A DNA stretch of 64,000 bases from Maricaulis sp. GTDB lineage: Bacteria > Pseudomonadota > Alphaproteobacteria > Caulobacterales > Maricaulaceae. Positions 11,484 to 21,117 of the stretch are shown piece by piece. Below the pieces are notes generated by a model that was given only the letters and a program-made list of their open reading frames with translations, made no database searches and was not told where the DNA came from. How positions within the stretch are numbered: the first letter of the stretch is position 1; every line of letters starts with the position of its first letter. Location of the stretch: assembly GCA_017643585.1 (NCBI GenBank), contig JAEPND010000002.1:186001-250000 (forward strand), written 5' to 3'. Both the position numbers and the translations under genes were made by a program.

Positions 11484-12982
11484 CGCCCGGGCATTCGCCG
11501 GTCGTCACGCCGGATTTTCGGTCTGTCGATGCGGCCTGCGCGCGCGGCGAAACCGTTGTGGTTACCGCGCGGCGCGCAGACGATCTGCTGACCCCGGTTG
11601 CGGCTTATCTGAAGCTGGCAAACACCTCACCGCACACCTTCCTGCTGGAATCCGTTGAAGGTGGGGCGTGGAGAGGACGCTATTCCGCGATCGGTCTCGA
11701 CCCTGACCTGATCTGGCGCTGCCGTGACGGCCAGGCCGCAGTCTGTACCGGCGAAGACCTTTCCTCCCAGCAGTTCCGCCCCTTGCACAAGGCCCCGATG
11801 GAGGCTCTGCGAGAAGTTATCGAATCCGCGCGTTGCGAGCTGCCCGACGGTGCCGCTCCGATCGGAGCGGGCCTCTTCGGCTATCTCGGCTATGACATGG
11901 TTCGCTACATGGAACGCCTGCCGGAAGCCGCAGCGCCCGAGCCGCTCGACCTGCCCGAGTCCGTGCTGATGCGACCACGCACGATCGTGGTCTTTGATTC
12001 GCTCAAACAGGAGATCCAGGTCTTCTGCCCTATCCGCACCGATGGTTTTACGCCGCGTGAAGCCTATGACGCGGCCTGTGAGCGGATTGATGCGGTCTTC
12101 CGGGCCCTGGCTGGCAAGCTGCCCGAGGTGGATCTACCGCTGGGCACTTTGGGTGAAATCCAGTCCAACCAGACGCCGGATACCTATATGGCCGCGGTCG
12201 ACAAGGCTCGTGACTATATTCGTGCAGGTGACGCCTTCCAGATCGTGCCGAGCCAGCGCTTCAGCGCCGACTACCCCGCCGACCCATTCTGGGTTTATCG
12301 CTCCTTGCGACGCCTCAACCCCTCGCCCTTCCTGTTTTTCTTCCGGATGGACGGGTTTGAAATTGTTGGCTCCAGCCCGGAAATCCTGGTGCGCCTGCGT
12401 GATGGGGTCGCGACGATCCGTCCGATCGCAGGTACACGGCCTCGCGGCAAGACGCCGGCCGAGGATGATGCGCTGGAAGCCGACCTGCTGGCCGACCCCA
12501 AGGAGCGCTCCGAGCACCTCATGCTGCTTGACCTCGGACGCAATGATGTCGGACGCATTTCCAAACCGGGCAGTGTGCGCATCACCTCGCGCGAAATTGT
12601 CGAACGCTACAGCCATGTGATGCATATCGTCTCCAATGTCGAAGGAGACCTGGCCGAAGCTGATGATGCCGTTTCCGCCCTGTTCGCAGGCTTCCCGGCG
12701 GGCACCGTATCCGGCGCGCCCAAGGTCCGGGCGATGGCAATCATCGATGAGCTGGAACCCCATCGCCGCGGTGTCTATGCCGGCGCCGTTGGCTATTTCG
12801 GGGCCGACGGCTCGATGGATACCTGTATCGCCCTGCGCACAGCCGTGTTCAAGGACGGCAAGATGAATGTCCAGGCGGGTGCAGGAGTTGTGCTGGATTC
12901 TGATCCGAAATCGGAACACGAGGAATGCCGCAACAAGGCCGCTGCGCTGTTCCGCGCCGCCGAAGATTCGCTATCGAATTGA
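11480..12982 (+). CDS. trpE: Anthranilate synthase component I
   Basis: Converts chorismate and ammonia or glutamine to anthranilate, the first committed step to tryptophan. It is 500 residues long. The N-terminal LLES motif near residue 55 belongs to the tryptophan feedback site, and the chorismate-binding core has PIAGTRPRGKT near 315 and LLDLGRNDVGRI near 350. GTG at 11480 overlaps the ppiD stop. The glutaminase partner TrpG is encoded separately from 14094, so TrpE and TrpG are not fused. The 3' end overlaps the convergent deacetylase gene by 12 bases. Confidence 0.97.
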   Translation: MTPGHSPVVTPDFRSVDAACARGETVVVTARRADDLLTPVAAYLKLANTSPHTFLLESVEGGAWRGRYSAIGLDPDLIWRCRDGQAAVCTGEDLSSQQFRPLHKAPMEALREVIESARCELPDGAAPIGAGLFGYLGYDMVRYMERLPEAAAPEPLDLPESVLMRPRTIVVFDSLKQEIQVFCPIRTDGFTPREAYDAACERIDAVFRALAGKLPEVDLPLGTLGEIQSNQTPDTYMAAVDKARDYIRAGDAFQIVPSQRFSADYPADPFWVYRSLRRLNPSPFLFFFRMDGFEIVGSSPEILVRLRDGVATIRPIAGTRPRGKTPAEDDALEADLLADPKERSEHLMLLDLGRNDVGRISKPGSVRITSREIVERYSHVMHIVSNVEGDLAEADDAVSALFAGFPAGTVSGAPKVRAMAIIDELEPHRRGVYAGAVGYFGADGSMDTCIALRTAVFKDGKMNVQAGAGVVLDSDPKSEHEECRNKAAALFRAAEDSLSN

Positions 12983-13996
12983 TGCTTCGATGATTTGTTG
13001 CTCGGCCGTGGTCAAATCCCGGGCGAGTTCACTCAGCGTGACAAACTCGAAGCCCTGGGCTTCGGCTTCGCCGATCCAGTCTTCCAGCGCGTCCAGCGTC
13101 GCATCATGCGGATGACCAATGGCGATGGCCCATCCGCGTAATTGCGCCAGGGCTTCAACATCGTCCAGCCGCGCTGAAATCGCCGCGGTATCGATGGCAT
13201 GATCAAGAAAGATGTCACGTTCCAACGCAGTCAGACCCAGCCCACGCGCTACGGCCGCGCCCCGGCTTTCCGCCGTTGTCATGGAGTCCAGGAACAGGCC
13301 CGCCTCCTCAGAAACCACTTCAAGAACAGACCGCATCGCATTGACATCCTGGGTAATGCGACTGCCCATATGATTATTCATACCGATGGCACCTGGCACA
13401 CGGGCAAACGCCCAGCGCACGCGCAATTGCAGTTCCTCGGCAGTCTGGTCGACGCGCAGGGCATGCGGTCCGGGATCCGCCAATCCCAGGGGTTCCATGG
13501 GCATGTGCAGGAGCAGGTCATGTCCGGCCTCGCGGACAAGCCCGGCAATGTCCCGCGACGCATCGGCATAGGGCAGCACCGCCATGGTGATGGGAGCGTT
13601 CAGGGAGGCCGTACGTTGCGCAGCCGCGACGTCCAGCCCGACATCATCAATGACCAGGGCGATGCGCGGGCGCTGCCCGGTTGACGCGCCTGCCGCCGGT
13701 TCGACCCGGTTCTCGATCTGTGGAGGCCTGATCTGGGCGGTCGACACGATTTCCGGCTCTTCCAGCACAGGGAGGCTGGCAGGCGTGGCTGATATCGGCT
13801 CGTTGGCGTCAACGCTGGCATACAGGCTGGGCTGGGAATAGCTCAGTGTGAAATCCGGCAGATCCGCTGTCTCGGGGCCGCGGGCAATCGAGAACACGAT
13901 CGCACCAACACTATAGGCAGCAGCCGCAACAACACTGGCAAAGGCCGGTGTTGCGGACCGCAGCACGCGAAAGCGATTGGAGTGTCGGCGTCTCAT
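12971..13996 (-). CDS. Divergent polysaccharide deacetylase family protein
   Basis: A 341-residue exported or membrane-anchored protein of the divergent polysaccharide deacetylase family (PF04748-type). One N-terminal transmembrane segment lies at about 17-38, then a low-complexity Pro/Thr linker, then the catalytic-fold domain starting [10 protein letters not shown] at 111-120 with Asp117/Asp118. Later motifs include LLHMPMEP and NNHMGSR, which supply family His residues. The enzymatic substrate of the family is not settled. The gene lies antisense between trpE and trpG and overlaps the trpE 3' end by 12 bases, so the two transcripts converge. Confidence 0.85.
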   Translation of the reverse strand: MRRRHSNRFRVLRSATPAFASVVAAAAYSVGAIVFSIARGPETADLPDFTLSYSQPSLYASVDANEPISATPASLPVLEEPEIVSTAQIRPPQIENRVEPAAGASTGQRPRIALVIDDVGLDVAAAQRTASLNAPITMAVLPYADASRDIAGLVREAGHDLLLHMPMEPLGLADPGPHALRVDQTAEELQLRVRWAFARVPGAIGMNNHMGSRITQDVNAMRSVLEVVSEEAGLFLDSMTTAESRGAAVARGLGLTALERDIFLDHAIDTAAISARLDDVEALAQLRGWAIAIGHPHDATLDALEDWIGEAEAQGFEFVTLSELARDLTTAEQQIIEASIR

Positions 13997-14093
13997 GCTG
14001 CTAATGCGAAGGGAGTCGGTGAATCAAGCGTTAAGCAGTCGCAGGGATTGGCGCATACAACCGAAGGGCCTAATTTGGCGATGGAGGCCCAAA

Positions 14094-14684
14094 ATGCTCT
14101 TGATGATCGACAATTACGACAGCTTCACTTTCAACCTGGTGCACTATTTCCAGGAACTGGGTGCAGACATCCAGGTGCATCGCAATGATGCCTTGAGCGT
14201 CAATGAGGCCCTGGCGCTTGGTCCCTCAGCGATCGTCTTGTCCCCCGGGCCCTGCGACCCTGATCGCGCAGGCATCTGCCTCGACCTGATCGATCAGGCA
14301 CCGCATGACATGCCCATCCTGGGCGTGTGCCTGGGCCATCAATCCATCGGCCAGATCTTTGGCGGCAAGGTGATCTCGGCCAAACAGATCATGCATGGCA
14401 AGACCAGCCCGATCACGCATGATGGCACGGGTGTTTTCAAAGGCTTGCCCTCTCCATTTGAAGCAACGCGTTACCACAGCCTCGCCATTGAACCAGAGAG
14501 CCTGCCGGCCACGCTGAAGGCCAATGCCTGGACCGCTGATGGCGAGATCATGGGCGTACACCACGTCGAGCGCCCGGTTCACGGGGTTCAATTCCATCCC
14601 GAATCCATCGCTTCGGAACACGGCCACCACCTGTTGCGCAATTTCCTCGATCCTGCGGGCGCTCCGCTGGTCAGCGCTGCGTGA
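14094..14684 (+). CDS. trpG: Anthranilate synthase component II (glutamine amidotransferase)
   Basis: Class I glutaminase that feeds ammonia to TrpE; 196 residues. The nucleophile is Cys79 in GVCLGHQ, with His168 and Glu170 in QFHPES; the oxyanion strand LSPGPCDP is at 49-56. The start [12 protein letters not shown] at 14094 matches the conserved N-terminus; an upstream frame to 13977 adds sequence unlike the family. It could also serve para-aminobenzoate synthesis, as some bacterial TrpG proteins do. It is followed by a 247-base gap before trpD. Confidence 0.96.
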   Translation: MLLMIDNYDSFTFNLVHYFQELGADIQVHRNDALSVNEALALGPSAIVLSPGPCDPDRAGICLDLIDQAPHDMPILGVCLGHQSIGQIFGGKVISAKQIMHGKTSPITHDGTGVFKGLPSPFEATRYHSLAIEPESLPATLKANAWTADGEIMGVHHVERPVHGVQFHPESIASEHGHHLLRNFLDPAGAPLVSAA

Positions 14685-14931
14685 GACACATCACAAGCGA
14701 TTGAATTTCTCCAGCGGCCAGCTAGATTTGCCCGGTTCGCGAAGTTCAACCTGAGCCAGCCGGTATGCCGATCCTGAACCGACATGTCTTGTATGCCTGC
14801 ACAGCAGATATTGCTGTGGCTGCAGTCATGCCTTCATCGCGCGTTCGATACCGTGTGCTGGATTGGCGATGGCGCAGCTTATCCTGCTAGTCGTCCCCCT
14901 TTTGTAAAATGCTTTGAACAAGAGAGAGCCC
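14685..14931 (+). other. Gap between trpG and trpD with possible leader features
   Basis: This 247-base gap is the longest in the window. A perfect 6-bp hairpin ACAGCA-GATAT-TGCTGT lies at 14801-14817. A short frame from ATG 14828 runs 20 codons to a TAG and contains Trp-Arg-Trp near its end. No strong terminator hairpin with a U-tract follows before trpD, so an attenuator is not demonstrated. Confidence 0.25.
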
Positions 14932-15957
14932 ATGACTGAGCTCGCTATCTGTCTGCAGGCCATGAGCCGCGGGCAAAGACCGGACACCAAACAAATCGAA
15001 GCCGCCTTCAATCTGCTGATGGAGGGCGATGCCCCTGATGCGGCCATTGGCGGGTTTTTGATGGGCCTTGCTGCACTGGGTGAGCAACCTGCTGATATCG
15101 CCGCCGGGGCCCGTGTCATGCGCAGTCGCATGACGCGGATTGCTGCGCCCGACGGGGCCATCGACACCTGCGGGACCGGCGGAGATGGCAAGGGTGCCTA
15201 CAATATCTCAACCGCCGCCGCGATCGTCGCCGCTGGCGCGGGCGCCAAGGTCGCCAAACATGGCAATCGCGCCGCCAGTTCCAAATCCGGCTCTTCGGAT
15301 GTGCTCGCCGCGCTGGGCGTTCGGCTGGATGTGCCTCCGCAGATTGTCGAGCAGAGCCTCGATGCTGCGGGTGCGGGCTTCCTCTTCGCTCCGGCTCATC
15401 ACAGTGCCGTTCGCCATGTGGCCAGTGCGCGCAAGAGCCTCGGTGTCAGAACCGTTTTCAACCTGCTGGGGCCGCTCTCCAATCCCGCCGGCGTGAAACG
15501 CCAATTGCTGGGTGTTTTTGATCAGCGCTGGCTTGAGCCGATGGCGCAGGCCCTGCGCGATCTGGGGTGTGAGCGCGCCTGGGTCATGGTTGGCGATGAC
15601 GGCATGGACGAGATAACGACAACAACGACAACCCAGGTCGCCGAGCTGAAACAGGGTGAAATCCGGCGGTTTGTTATTGATCCGGTAGATTATGGCATCG
15701 CGCGTGCCAGCGAGCAGGACCTGCAGGGCGGCGATCCGGAATTCAATGCCAAGGCGATCCGCGCCCTTCTGGACGGCGAGACCGGCGCCTTTCACGACAT
15801 CGTCGTGCTCAATGCCGGTGCCGCCTTGGTGATTGCCGACCTTGCCGTGGACCTTGCCGACGGGATCGACAAAGCCCGAGCTGCAATCGCCGATGGTCGT
15901 GCGCGCGACACGCTGGACAAGATGATCACCTTGACCGCGCAAGGAGCAGACGCATGA
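14932..15957 (+). CDS. trpD: Anthranilate phosphoribosyltransferase
   Basis: Transfers the phosphoribosyl group from PRPP to anthranilate. It is 341 residues long. The PRPP/Mg loop GTGGDG lies at 81-86 and the glycine-rich [15 protein letters not shown] at 109-123, both invariant in the family; a double-acidic DDGMDE segment appears near residue 220. ATG at 14932 has AGAGAG just upstream and gives the standard MTELAICLQ start; an upstream TTG at 14914 is less likely. The stop overlaps trpC by four bases (ATGA type), so trpD and trpC are translationally coupled. Confidence 0.97.
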   Translation: MTELAICLQAMSRGQRPDTKQIEAAFNLLMEGDAPDAAIGGFLMGLAALGEQPADIAAGARVMRSRMTRIAAPDGAIDTCGTGGDGKGAYNISTAAAIVAAGAGAKVAKHGNRAASSKSGSSDVLAALGVRLDVPPQIVEQSLDAAGAGFLFAPAHHSAVRHVASARKSLGVRTVFNLLGPLSNPAGVKRQLLGVFDQRWLEPMAQALRDLGCERAWVMVGDDGMDEITTTTTTQVAELKQGEIRRFVIDPVDYGIARASEQDLQGGDPEFNAKAIRALLDGETGAFHDIVVLNAGAALVIADLAVDLADGIDKARAAIADGRARDTLDKMITLTAQGADA

Positions 15958-16778
15958 CAGCCATGCCCGATGCCCTGGCGCGTATTACCGCCTACAAGCT
16001 GGACCATATCGCCGCCTGCAAGGCCAGGACCGGCTATCAGGAGATCGCGGCTCGCGCCGCCGACCAGCCCGCTGTGCGTGGCTTTTTCCACGCCCTCAAG
16101 CGCGACGCGTCAGAGCGCGGCCTTGCGTTGATCGCCGAGGTCAAGAAAGCCAGCCCGTCCAAGGGCCTGATCCGCGAGGACTTCAACCCGCCCCTGCTGG
16201 CCAGGGCTTATGAAGATGGTGGTGCAACATGTCTCTCAGTGCTGACGGACAAGCCAAGCTTCAGGGGCGATGACCTTTTCCTGGGCGCAGCCCGGGACGC
16301 GACCCGCCTGCCCGCACTGCGCAAGGACTTTCTGTATGACCCCTATCAGGTTGCGGAGGCCCGGGCGCTTGGCGCAGACGCGATCCTGGTGATCATGGCC
16401 GCGGTGGATGATGACTGCGCACGTGGATTGATCGACGAGGCCGCGCGCTGGTCGCTTGATGTTCTTGTGGAAGTGCACGACGAGGCCGAGATGGACCGGG
16501 CCCTTGCGCTCTCGGCGCCACTGATCGGGGTCAATAATCGCGATCTTCGTACCTTTGAAACCTCCCTGTCGACGTTCGAACGCCTCGCAAAACAGGTCCC
16601 GGACGGACAATTCCTCGTCGCGGAAAGCGGGATATTCACGGCGGAGGATGCCGAGCGTTTGCGTTTGGCAGGTGCTGGCGCCCTGCTGGTCGGAGAGAGT
16701 CTGATGCGCCAGACTGACGTCGAACAGGCAACAAAAACGCTTATGGCCGCTTATCAGTGCCGGTTGACGACAAAATAG
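15954..16778 (+). CDS. trpC: Indole-3-glycerol-phosphate synthase
   Basis: Closes the indole ring from carboxyphenylaminodeoxyribulose phosphate; monofunctional (no TrpF domain) at 274 residues. The family motif [13 protein letters not shown] near 59-71 carries the catalytic Lys; [12 protein letters not shown] near 120, [10 protein letters not shown] near 186 and LVAESGI near 222 complete the TIM-barrel active site. trpF, trpB and trpA are not in the window. The TAG stop ends on the first base of the LexA operator that controls lexA. Confidence 0.97.
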   Translation: MTAMPDALARITAYKLDHIAACKARTGYQEIAARAADQPAVRGFFHALKRDASERGLALIAEVKKASPSKGLIREDFNPPLLARAYEDGGATCLSVLTDKPSFRGDDLFLGAARDATRLPALRKDFLYDPYQVAEARALGADAILVIMAAVDDDCARGLIDEAARWSLDVLVEVHDEAEMDRALALSAPLIGVNNRDLRTFETSLSTFERLAKQVPDGQFLVAESGIFTAEDAERLRLAGAGALLVGESLMRQTDVEQATKTLMAAYQCRLTTK

Positions 16779-16792
16779 AACACATGTAGAAC
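16764..16792 (+). promoter_or_regulatory. lexA promoter overlapping an SOS (LexA) box
   Basis: TTGACG (16764-16769), a 17-base spacer and TAGAAC (16787-16792) form a sigma-70-like promoter. The perfect alphaproteobacterial LexA operator GAAC-ACATGTA-GAAC occupies 16778-16792, so its second half-site is part of the -10 hexamer. Bound LexA would block the promoter, the expected autoregulation. Confidence 0.88.
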
Positions 16793-16842
16793 ACGCTTCA
16801 AGTTGCCGATTTGTTCCGGCGAAAACTTGAAGGAGTCGACCT

Positions 16843-17544
16843 GTGCTGACCCGCAAACAACATGAGCTGCTGTTATTCATTCACCAGCGCATCAAGGAAA
16901 CCGGTGTCTCCCCCTCCTTCGACGAGATGAAAGGCGCTCTGAGCCTGGCATCCAAGTCCGGTGTTCACCGCCTCATCACAGCTCTGGAAGAACGCGGGTT
17001 CATCCGCCGCCTCGCGCATCGCGCACGGGCTTTGGAAGTCCTCAAACTCCCCGAGAGTGCTGCTGCCGAAGGCACAGAGGAAAAGTCCGCTGATCTGGGC
17101 CCCAATGTTGTGCGCGCCGATTTCACCGGCCAGGGCGCAGCCCCGTCGGAGGAGCGCGGAACGATCGATGTTCCCTTGCTCGGTCGCATCGCAGCGGGTG
17201 TTCCGATCTCGGCCATTCAGCATGAAACCGACCGCTTGCCCGTTGCTTCGGACATGTTGGGCAATGGTGAACATTTTGCCCTGGAGGTCCATGGCGATTC
17301 CATGATCGAGGCCGGCATTCTGGATGGTGATACGGTTCTGATCCGTCGCTGTGACTCAGCGGATACGGGCGATATCGTTGTCGCGCTGGTCGATGATGAG
17401 GAAGCCACACTCAAGAAGCTCCGCAAGAAAGGTGGCTCGGTCGCTCTGGAAGCCGCCAATCCGGAATACGAGACCCGCATCTTCCCGCCACACCGAGTAA
17501 AGGTTCAGGGCAAGCTCGTCGGTCTTCTGCGTAGCTATCACTAA
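16843..17544 (+). CDS. lexA: LexA repressor (SOS regulator, S24 autoprotease)
   Basis: Transcriptional repressor of the SOS regulon, inactivated by RecA-stimulated self-cleavage. It is 233 residues, the longer alphaproteobacterial form. The winged-helix DNA-binding domain is at about 1-65; the cleavage site Ala118-Gly119 is in RIAAGVP; the catalytic dyad is Ser153 (GDSMIEAG) and Lys191 (ATLKKL). Translation starts at GTG 16843, supported by AAGGAG at 16830-16835. The linker at 70-108 is long and acidic. Three further half-operon observations link it to this window: its own operator and two more LexA boxes near 41.1 kb. The 3' end overlaps convergent comEC by three to four bases. Confidence 0.97.
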   Translation: MLTRKQHELLLFIHQRIKETGVSPSFDEMKGALSLASKSGVHRLITALEERGFIRRLAHRARALEVLKLPESAAAEGTEEKSADLGPNVVRADFTGQGAAPSEERGTIDVPLLGRIAAGVPISAIQHETDRLPVASDMLGNGEHFALEVHGDSMIEAGILDGDTVLIRRCDSADTGDIVVALVDDEEATLKKLRKKGGSVALEAANPEYETRIFPPHRVKVQGKLVGLLRSYH

Positions 17545-19586
17545 CGAGTCTGCCACGGCCAGTTGGCCCCTTCTGCGTCGACATAGCGGACGCGGATGAT
17601 CTCGCCTGCGCTCAGCCAGACCAGGGCATTACCGCGTTCAGCCAACTCGGCCAGCGCAATGTGCGAAGCAGCACATCGATGCGCGATCCAGCGGGGCGTT
17701 TGCGCGGGAATGATGACGATATCGGCGCGCCGGCAATCCTCGTTCAAGGCGTCGATACGATCTGGCACTGCCACGCGCAGTGTCTCCAGCTCCAGCACAC
17801 ATCCCTGCGGATCACAGGCAGCGACCTCCCCCTCTGTGCCCTCAAGCGCCACCGTCTGCAAAAACACCTGGCGAGGAAATCGTCCGCGTCGCGTGGTATT
17901 GGCGACCCAACCATCGTCATGCCGCGCAACAACCAGACCATTGGTACTCACCAGGAGCGAGGGCTGCGGCCAGAGCGCCCACATCGCAACCAGGCCAGCC
18001 AGGCAAACAACCGCACCCCACTGAACCAGGCGATGGCCGGCCGCAAATAGAGTAATCACAAGCACCGCATACAGGGCGAGCCACCATGATGGGGCGGCGG
18101 GTACGCCACGAGCGGCTGTGGGCAGGGTCTCGATCCATGCGGATATGCCCAGGATCACATCCAGCCCCCACTGCATCACCGCAAAGGCTGGCCCCTCAAC
18201 ACCAAGCGGCATCAGCAATAAGCCAAGAACGCCGGCAGGCATGACCAGGAAAGAGAAAACAGGCATGGCCAGAAGATTGCCCACTAGGCCATAGCTGGCG
18301 AGCCTGTGAAAATGTACCGCGCCAATGACCGCTGTTGCGGTACCAGCCACAAAACTGGTCAGACCCAGCTCGAGAAATGGCCGCAGCACGCCCGGCACCC
18401 GCCGCTGCTGCGTGAGCGCACGTCTGCGCCGCCAGTCATGCACCGCGATCAACGCTCCGACTGCACTGAAGGACATCTGGAAACCTGGTGAGACAACACT
18501 TTCAGGCTGAAGTACCACAACAACAGCCAATGCCAGGGCAAAGGATTGGAAGGAAAAAGCCCGCCGCCCAGCGATCACGGCTCCCAGCGCCACGGCGGTC
18601 ACCACAAAGGCGCGTTGAGTCGGTATCCCGGCACCGGACATCAGCAGATAGACCGACGAGACCAGCAAGGCGATGCACGCGGCCAACCGCGCAACATCGG
18701 TTCGCCGTGCGAGACCGGACCATGCAGCCAGCAACAAGCGAATCGCAAAGAAACTTCCTCCGGCCATCAAGGCCATGTGCAGACCGGAAATCGCCAGGAT
18801 GTGCCCCAGACCGGCCACTCGCAATGTCTCGGCCGTGTCCGCCTCAATACCGGATCGGTCGCCCACCAGAAGTGCGGCCGCGATCCCTGCAGCCGGCCCG
18901 TCCATCCGCGCGCGGATAGCCTCGGCGATATCATATCGCCAGCGCGCCAATCGTCTGGCCCCCGTTAGCGGGCCCTGCTCCGCCAGGCGATGCGGGGCAG
19001 CCAGCGCATAACCGCTGGCCTGAACGCGCTGGAAGAAGGCGTAATAGCGACTGTCATACCCGCCAGGAAGAACGGCGGGTCGGGTGCGATCCAGCATCGC
19101 AACAAGGCTCAGCCTGTCACCCGGCCGAACCTCGTTCGCGTTCGCAAGCACCCGGACGCGATACCAGTGTCGGCCTGTGTGCTCTGGTCCATCTCGCCGG
19201 ATGACCAGACGTGAGCGACCACTGGAACTGCGCTCAACGCGCTCAAGCCACCCGGTGATCTCGACCCGGCCGGTCTCCGACGCCGCAGGTTGCCGGGCGT
19301 GAATGGAAGACACCCGGTGATCGGCCACCAGAAATCCGGCCACAAGCCCGATCAGCCCCAGACTTACCGAGCGCCCCGCCCGGCCAGGAGAGGCCATCAG
19401 GCCCAAAGCGACAACGCCTGCGGTCCAGGCCGTTGCGACTAAGATATAACTTGGGCGTTGCGCGCTGGAGAAATAGAGCGCCGCACCAGCTGTCATGCAC
19501 AGGGCCAATACGAGCAGGGGCGCAGATTTTCTGTGCGACGTCATGCCCTTCGCTGAACGCTTGAAACCGTGCACACCAAGAGACAT
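17541..19586 (-). CDS. comEC: ComEC/Rec2-family membrane protein
   Basis: Polytopic inner-membrane protein of 681 residues related to the DNA-uptake channel ComEC. The N-terminus has several transmembrane helices and a DUF4131-like soluble segment (about 100-200). The central Competence domain begins near residue 240 with [19 protein letters not shown], the family hallmark, followed by about seven more helices. The C-terminal ~130 residues lie where many ComEC proteins carry a metallo-beta-lactamase domain, but I see no HxHxDH motif there. The gene is convergent with lexA, with overlapping stops, and divergent from gltX. Whether the organism is transformable cannot be judged from this alone. 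Confidence 0.88.
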   Translation of the reverse strand: MSLGVHGFKRSAKGMTSHRKSAPLLVLALCMTAGAALYFSSAQRPSYILVATAWTAGVVALGLMASPGRAGRSVSLGLIGLVAGFLVADHRVSSIHARQPAASETGRVEITGWLERVERSSSGRSRLVIRRDGPEHTGRHWYRVRVLANANEVRPGDRLSLVAMLDRTRPAVLPGGYDSRYYAFFQRVQASGYALAAPHRLAEQGPLTGARRLARWRYDIAEAIRARMDGPAAGIAAALLVGDRSGIEADTAETLRVAGLGHILAISGLHMALMAGGSFFAIRLLLAAWSGLARRTDVARLAACIALLVSSVYLLMSGAGIPTQRAFVVTAVALGAVIAGRRAFSFQSFALALAVVVVLQPESVVSPGFQMSFSAVGALIAVHDWRRRRALTQQRRVPGVLRPFLELGLTSFVAGTATAVIGAVHFHRLASYGLVGNLLAMPVFSFLVMPAGVLGLLLMPLGVEGPAFAVMQWGLDVILGISAWIETLPTAARGVPAAPSWWLALYAVLVITLFAAGHRLVQWGAVVCLAGLVAMWALWPQPSLLVSTNGLVVARHDDGWVANTTRRGRFPRQVFLQTVALEGTEGEVAACDPQGCVLELETLRVAVPDRIDALNEDCRRADIVIIPAQTPRWIAHRCAASHIALAELAERGNALVWLSAGEIIRVRYVDAEGANWPWQTR

Positions 19587-19657
19587 GTCTGCGCCTTCGC
19601 TCTATCGCTCGGTCAGTTAATCATGCTAACACCTGATTTCCTTCCTTGCAGCGCAAC

Positions 19658-21088
19658 ATGAATTCGCAAGTGCAACAAAATCAGATGACGATCCGAACTC
19701 GCTTCGCACCTTCTCCGACGGGCTTTCTCCACATTGGTGGAGCACGCACCGCCCTCTTCAACTGGCTGTTCGCCAAACATCATGGCGGCGAGTTTTTGCT
19801 GCGAATCGAGGACACGGACCGCAAGCGCTCGACCCAGGAAGCCATTGACGCCATCGGCGAAGGTCTAAGCTGGCTTGGACTGGACTGGACCGGCGAAGCG
19901 ATTTCCCAGTTCGCGCAGGCCGAGCGTCATGTCGAGGTCGCCAATGCCCTGGTGGAGCGCGGCAAGGCGTTCCGCTGCTACTGCACGCCCGAGGAAGTCC
20001 AGGAATTGCGCGACCAGGCCTTTGCCGACGGCCGGGCCCTGCGATCCCCCTGGCGCGACCGGGATGCAGGCGCGGATCAAGCCGACAAGCCTTTTACTGT
20101 CCGGTTCCGGGCCAGCGATAACGACACTGTGATCGAGGACGAGGTCCAGGGCACGGTCAAATGGGCGGCCAAGGAATTCGACGATCTCATCCTGCTGCGC
20201 AGTGATGGAACGCCGACCTATAATCTCGCCGTGGTGGTTGATGATCATGACATGGGCATCACCCATATCGTTCGCGGGGATGATCACCTGGTCAATGCCG
20301 CGCGCCAGGGCCAGATCTATGATGCGATGGGCTGGGATCGTCCGGTCTTCGCGCACATCCCGCTTATTCACGGTGATGACGGCAAGAAGCTGTCCAAACG
20401 CCACGGTGCGCTCGGCGCCCAGGATTACCGGGATATGGGCTATCTGCCGGAAGGCCTGCGCAATTACTTGCTGCGCCTGGGCTGGGCCCATGGCGACCAG
20501 GAATTGTTCACCGATACCGAGGCTATTGCTGCGTTCGACCTGGGCGGACTGAACAAGGCGCCGGCCCGCATGGACCTGTCCAAGCTGGCTCACATCAACA
20601 GCCACCACATCGCTCACGCCGATGATGCGCGTCTGCTGGAGTTGAGCTGGTCGTGGATTTCAGGGCTGGAAAACCGCATCGCGGACGAAAACACAATCAA
20701 GGCGCGCTATCTGCGCGCGATGCCAGTGCTGAAAACCCGCGCATCAACACTGGATGAGTTGGCTCAGCAAGGCTATTTTCTGATCAAATCTCGTCCATTC
20801 GAATTTTCCGGCAAGGCTGCCAAGGCGCTGAAAGATGACGCAAGAGAACGTCTTAACCGCCTTTTCATCACTCTGTCCGACATCACGGACTGGACAGAAG
20901 GTGTGTTGTCTCAGGCCCTGCAGGAATTCGCCGACGCTGAAGAGGTTGGTTTCGGTAAAGTAGGTCAACCGCTCCGCGCGGCATTGACCGGAGGGGCACC
21001 CGCCCCAGATCTGGCCCAAGTCATGGTCTTCATTGGCCGTGACGAGGCGCTGGATCGCATCACAGATCAAATGTCGCAGGGCAGCTAA
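19658..21088 (+). CDS. gltX: Glutamate-tRNA ligase
   Basis: Class I aminoacyl-tRNA synthetase charging tRNA-Glu (and often tRNA-Gln in alphaproteobacteria, which use the GatCAB route). It is 476 residues from ATG 19658. The HIGH-type motif is FLHIGGAR with His25; the KMSKS-type motif is KLSKR at 244-248. The anticodon-binding helical domain occupies the C-terminal third. The start is uncertain: ATG at 19685 (MTIRTRFAPSP) gives the minimal family N-terminus and neither site has a strong ribosome-binding site. Alphaproteobacteria often have two gltX copies; this may be one of them. Confidence 0.95.
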   Translation: MNSQVQQNQMTIRTRFAPSPTGFLHIGGARTALFNWLFAKHHGGEFLLRIEDTDRKRSTQEAIDAIGEGLSWLGLDWTGEAISQFAQAERHVEVANALVERGKAFRCYCTPEEVQELRDQAFADGRALRSPWRDRDAGADQADKPFTVRFRASDNDTVIEDEVQGTVKWAAKEFDDLILLRSDGTPTYNLAVVVDDHDMGITHIVRGDDHLVNAARQGQIYDAMGWDRPVFAHIPLIHGDDGKKLSKRHGALGAQDYRDMGYLPEGLRNYLLRLGWAHGDQELFTDTEAIAAFDLGGLNKAPARMDLSKLAHINSHHIAHADDARLLELSWSWISGLENRIADENTIKARYLRAMPVLKTRASTLDELAQQGYFLIKSRPFEFSGKAAKALKDDARERLNRLFITLSDITDWTEGVLSQALQEFADAEEVGFGKVGQPLRAALTGGAPAPDLAQVMVFIGRDEALDRITDQMSQGS

Positions 21089-21117
21089 CTGCCCGCCACG
21101 CGTAGAGGGAAGACGAT

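Noticed and set aside
14735-14747. GTTC-N5-GTTC upstream of trpD as a LexA box
   Set aside because: The spacer is five bases; the alphaproteobacterial operator needs seven.
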